5,880 nt of DNA from positions 1 through 5,880 of the forward strand of contig CALAOB010000070.1 of NCBI GenBank assembly GCA_937927445.1, in the 5' to 3' direction. Below the pieces are notes generated by a model. It was not told where the DNA came from. It saw only the letters and a list, made by a program, of their open reading frames with translations, and searched no databases. Shown in pieces: positions 5,725-5,880 of the stretch. The stretch's first letter is position 1, and each line of letters starts with the position of its first letter. Both the position numbers and the translations under genes were made by a program. The DNA is from an uncultured Oribacterium sp. (lineage in GTDB: Bacteria; Bacillota; Clostridia; Lachnospirales; Lachnospiraceae).

Positions 5725-5880
5725 TACGCATAACGCGAGGGAATAACATTCTGTGATGAGTCCGGAGGGGCGGCAACGGAGGCACAGTACTCCGAGACCG
5801 GTTCAATCTAAGCCGGGGACCCTAAGCGGCACTAGGCCCTCTGCAATCGCTGAGTTTTCTTTATGAAAACTCAGCGTTGC
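5713..5880 (+). ncRNA. Unrecognised structured RNA region, cut by right window edge
   Basis: This gene-free, GC-rich stretch follows the AT-rich capA promoter. Complementary segments in order: TCCCT 5715-5719 with AGGGA 5738-5742; GTC-CGGAG 5760-5767 with CTCCG-a-GAC 5790-5798; CTGTG 5751-5755 with CACAG 5783-5787, which lies in the loop of the previous stem and so would form a pseudoknot; CCGGTT 5798-5803 with AA-g-CCGG 5810-5816; GGG-ac-CCTA 5816-5824 with TAGG-CCC 5833-5839; and a 16-bp hairpin, 5843-5859 with 5865-5880. Neighbouring helices share an end base, so not every pair can form fully. It could be a 5' leader or riboswitch of a plus-strand gene to the right, or an independent small RNA. 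The plus strand is slightly favoured by divergence from capA and one possible G-T pair. The family is not recognised. Confidence 0.4.

Noticed and set aside
5265..5733. Plus-strand open frames overlapping the capA start and leader
   Set aside because: They cross the capA start, promoter and terminator, have no ribosome-binding site, and give unrecognisable products.
5751..5760. Hammerhead-ribozyme-like CTGTGATGAG
   Set aside because: The conserved CTGATGAG core is interrupted and no matching GAAA core segment or three-way stem arrangement is present.
5798..5816. tRNA T-arm look-alike, GGTTCAATC
   Set aside because: The 3' side of the T-stem does not pair in the required register, and no acceptor, D or anticodon arm or CCA end lies around it.
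5804..5826. Possible c-di-AMP (ydaO) riboswitch, from AATCTAAGCCGGGGACCC resembling the family's GGGGGACCC core
   Set aside because: There is no space for the P2 hairpin between the AATCT part and the GGGGACC part, and the later conserved GGGGUGAAU and CAGCUAACC segments are not in the window. A covariance-model scan on extended sequence would settle it.
5756..5866. Short plus-strand ORF of 36 codons (starts MSPEGRQRRH)
   Set aside because: No ribosome-binding site at proper distance, basic low-complexity product, and it runs through the paired segments of the structured region.

Overview
The window is bacterial, GC-rich in its genes and AT-rich between them. Ribosome-binding sites are strong (AAGGGGAG, AAGGAG, AAGGAGGT) and intrinsic terminators are clear. 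A citrate lyase alpha subunit, a PhoU-tailed Na+/phosphate cotransporter, a DUF819 (YjcL-type) membrane protein and a CapA-type metallophosphatase together suggest an anaerobic, citrate-using member of the Bacillota. The moderately high GC content would fit Negativicutes or a GC-rich Clostridia lineage. That placement is inference; no rRNA or other marker gene is present.

Layout. (1) 2-964, plus strand: the C-terminal part of citF, entering from the left edge and closed by a terminator at 979-1006, so it is the last gene of its transcript. (2) 965-1317: intergenic region with four degenerate 11-bp repeat units, a TATAAT -10 box, a 12-bp direct repeat and a hairpin just before the next ribosome-binding site. 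(3) 1318-2994, plus strand: a complete Na+/Pi cotransporter with a PhoU tail. (4) 2995-3117: two back-to-back terminators closing this gene and the converging minus-strand operon. (5) 5534-3118, minus strand: a probable two-gene operon, capA-like then a DUF819 membrane protein, separated by 62 nt that hold a hairpin. (6) 5535-5690: an untranslated leader for that operon, with a consensus-like promoter upstream (5696-5724) and an intrinsic terminator ending just before the capA ribosome-binding site. This is the layout of transcription attenuation. (7) 5713-5880: a gene-free, GC-rich stretch rich in complementary segments, including a possible pseudoknot and a long terminal hairpin cut by the window edge. 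It looks like an unrecognised structured RNA.

The protein-coding genes are ordinary members of known families. The parts that deserve attention are non-coding: the attenuator-type capA leader, the structured region at the right edge, and the 11-bp repeat array upstream of the phosphate transporter. No mobile elements, CRISPR arrays, tRNAs or rRNAs were seen.
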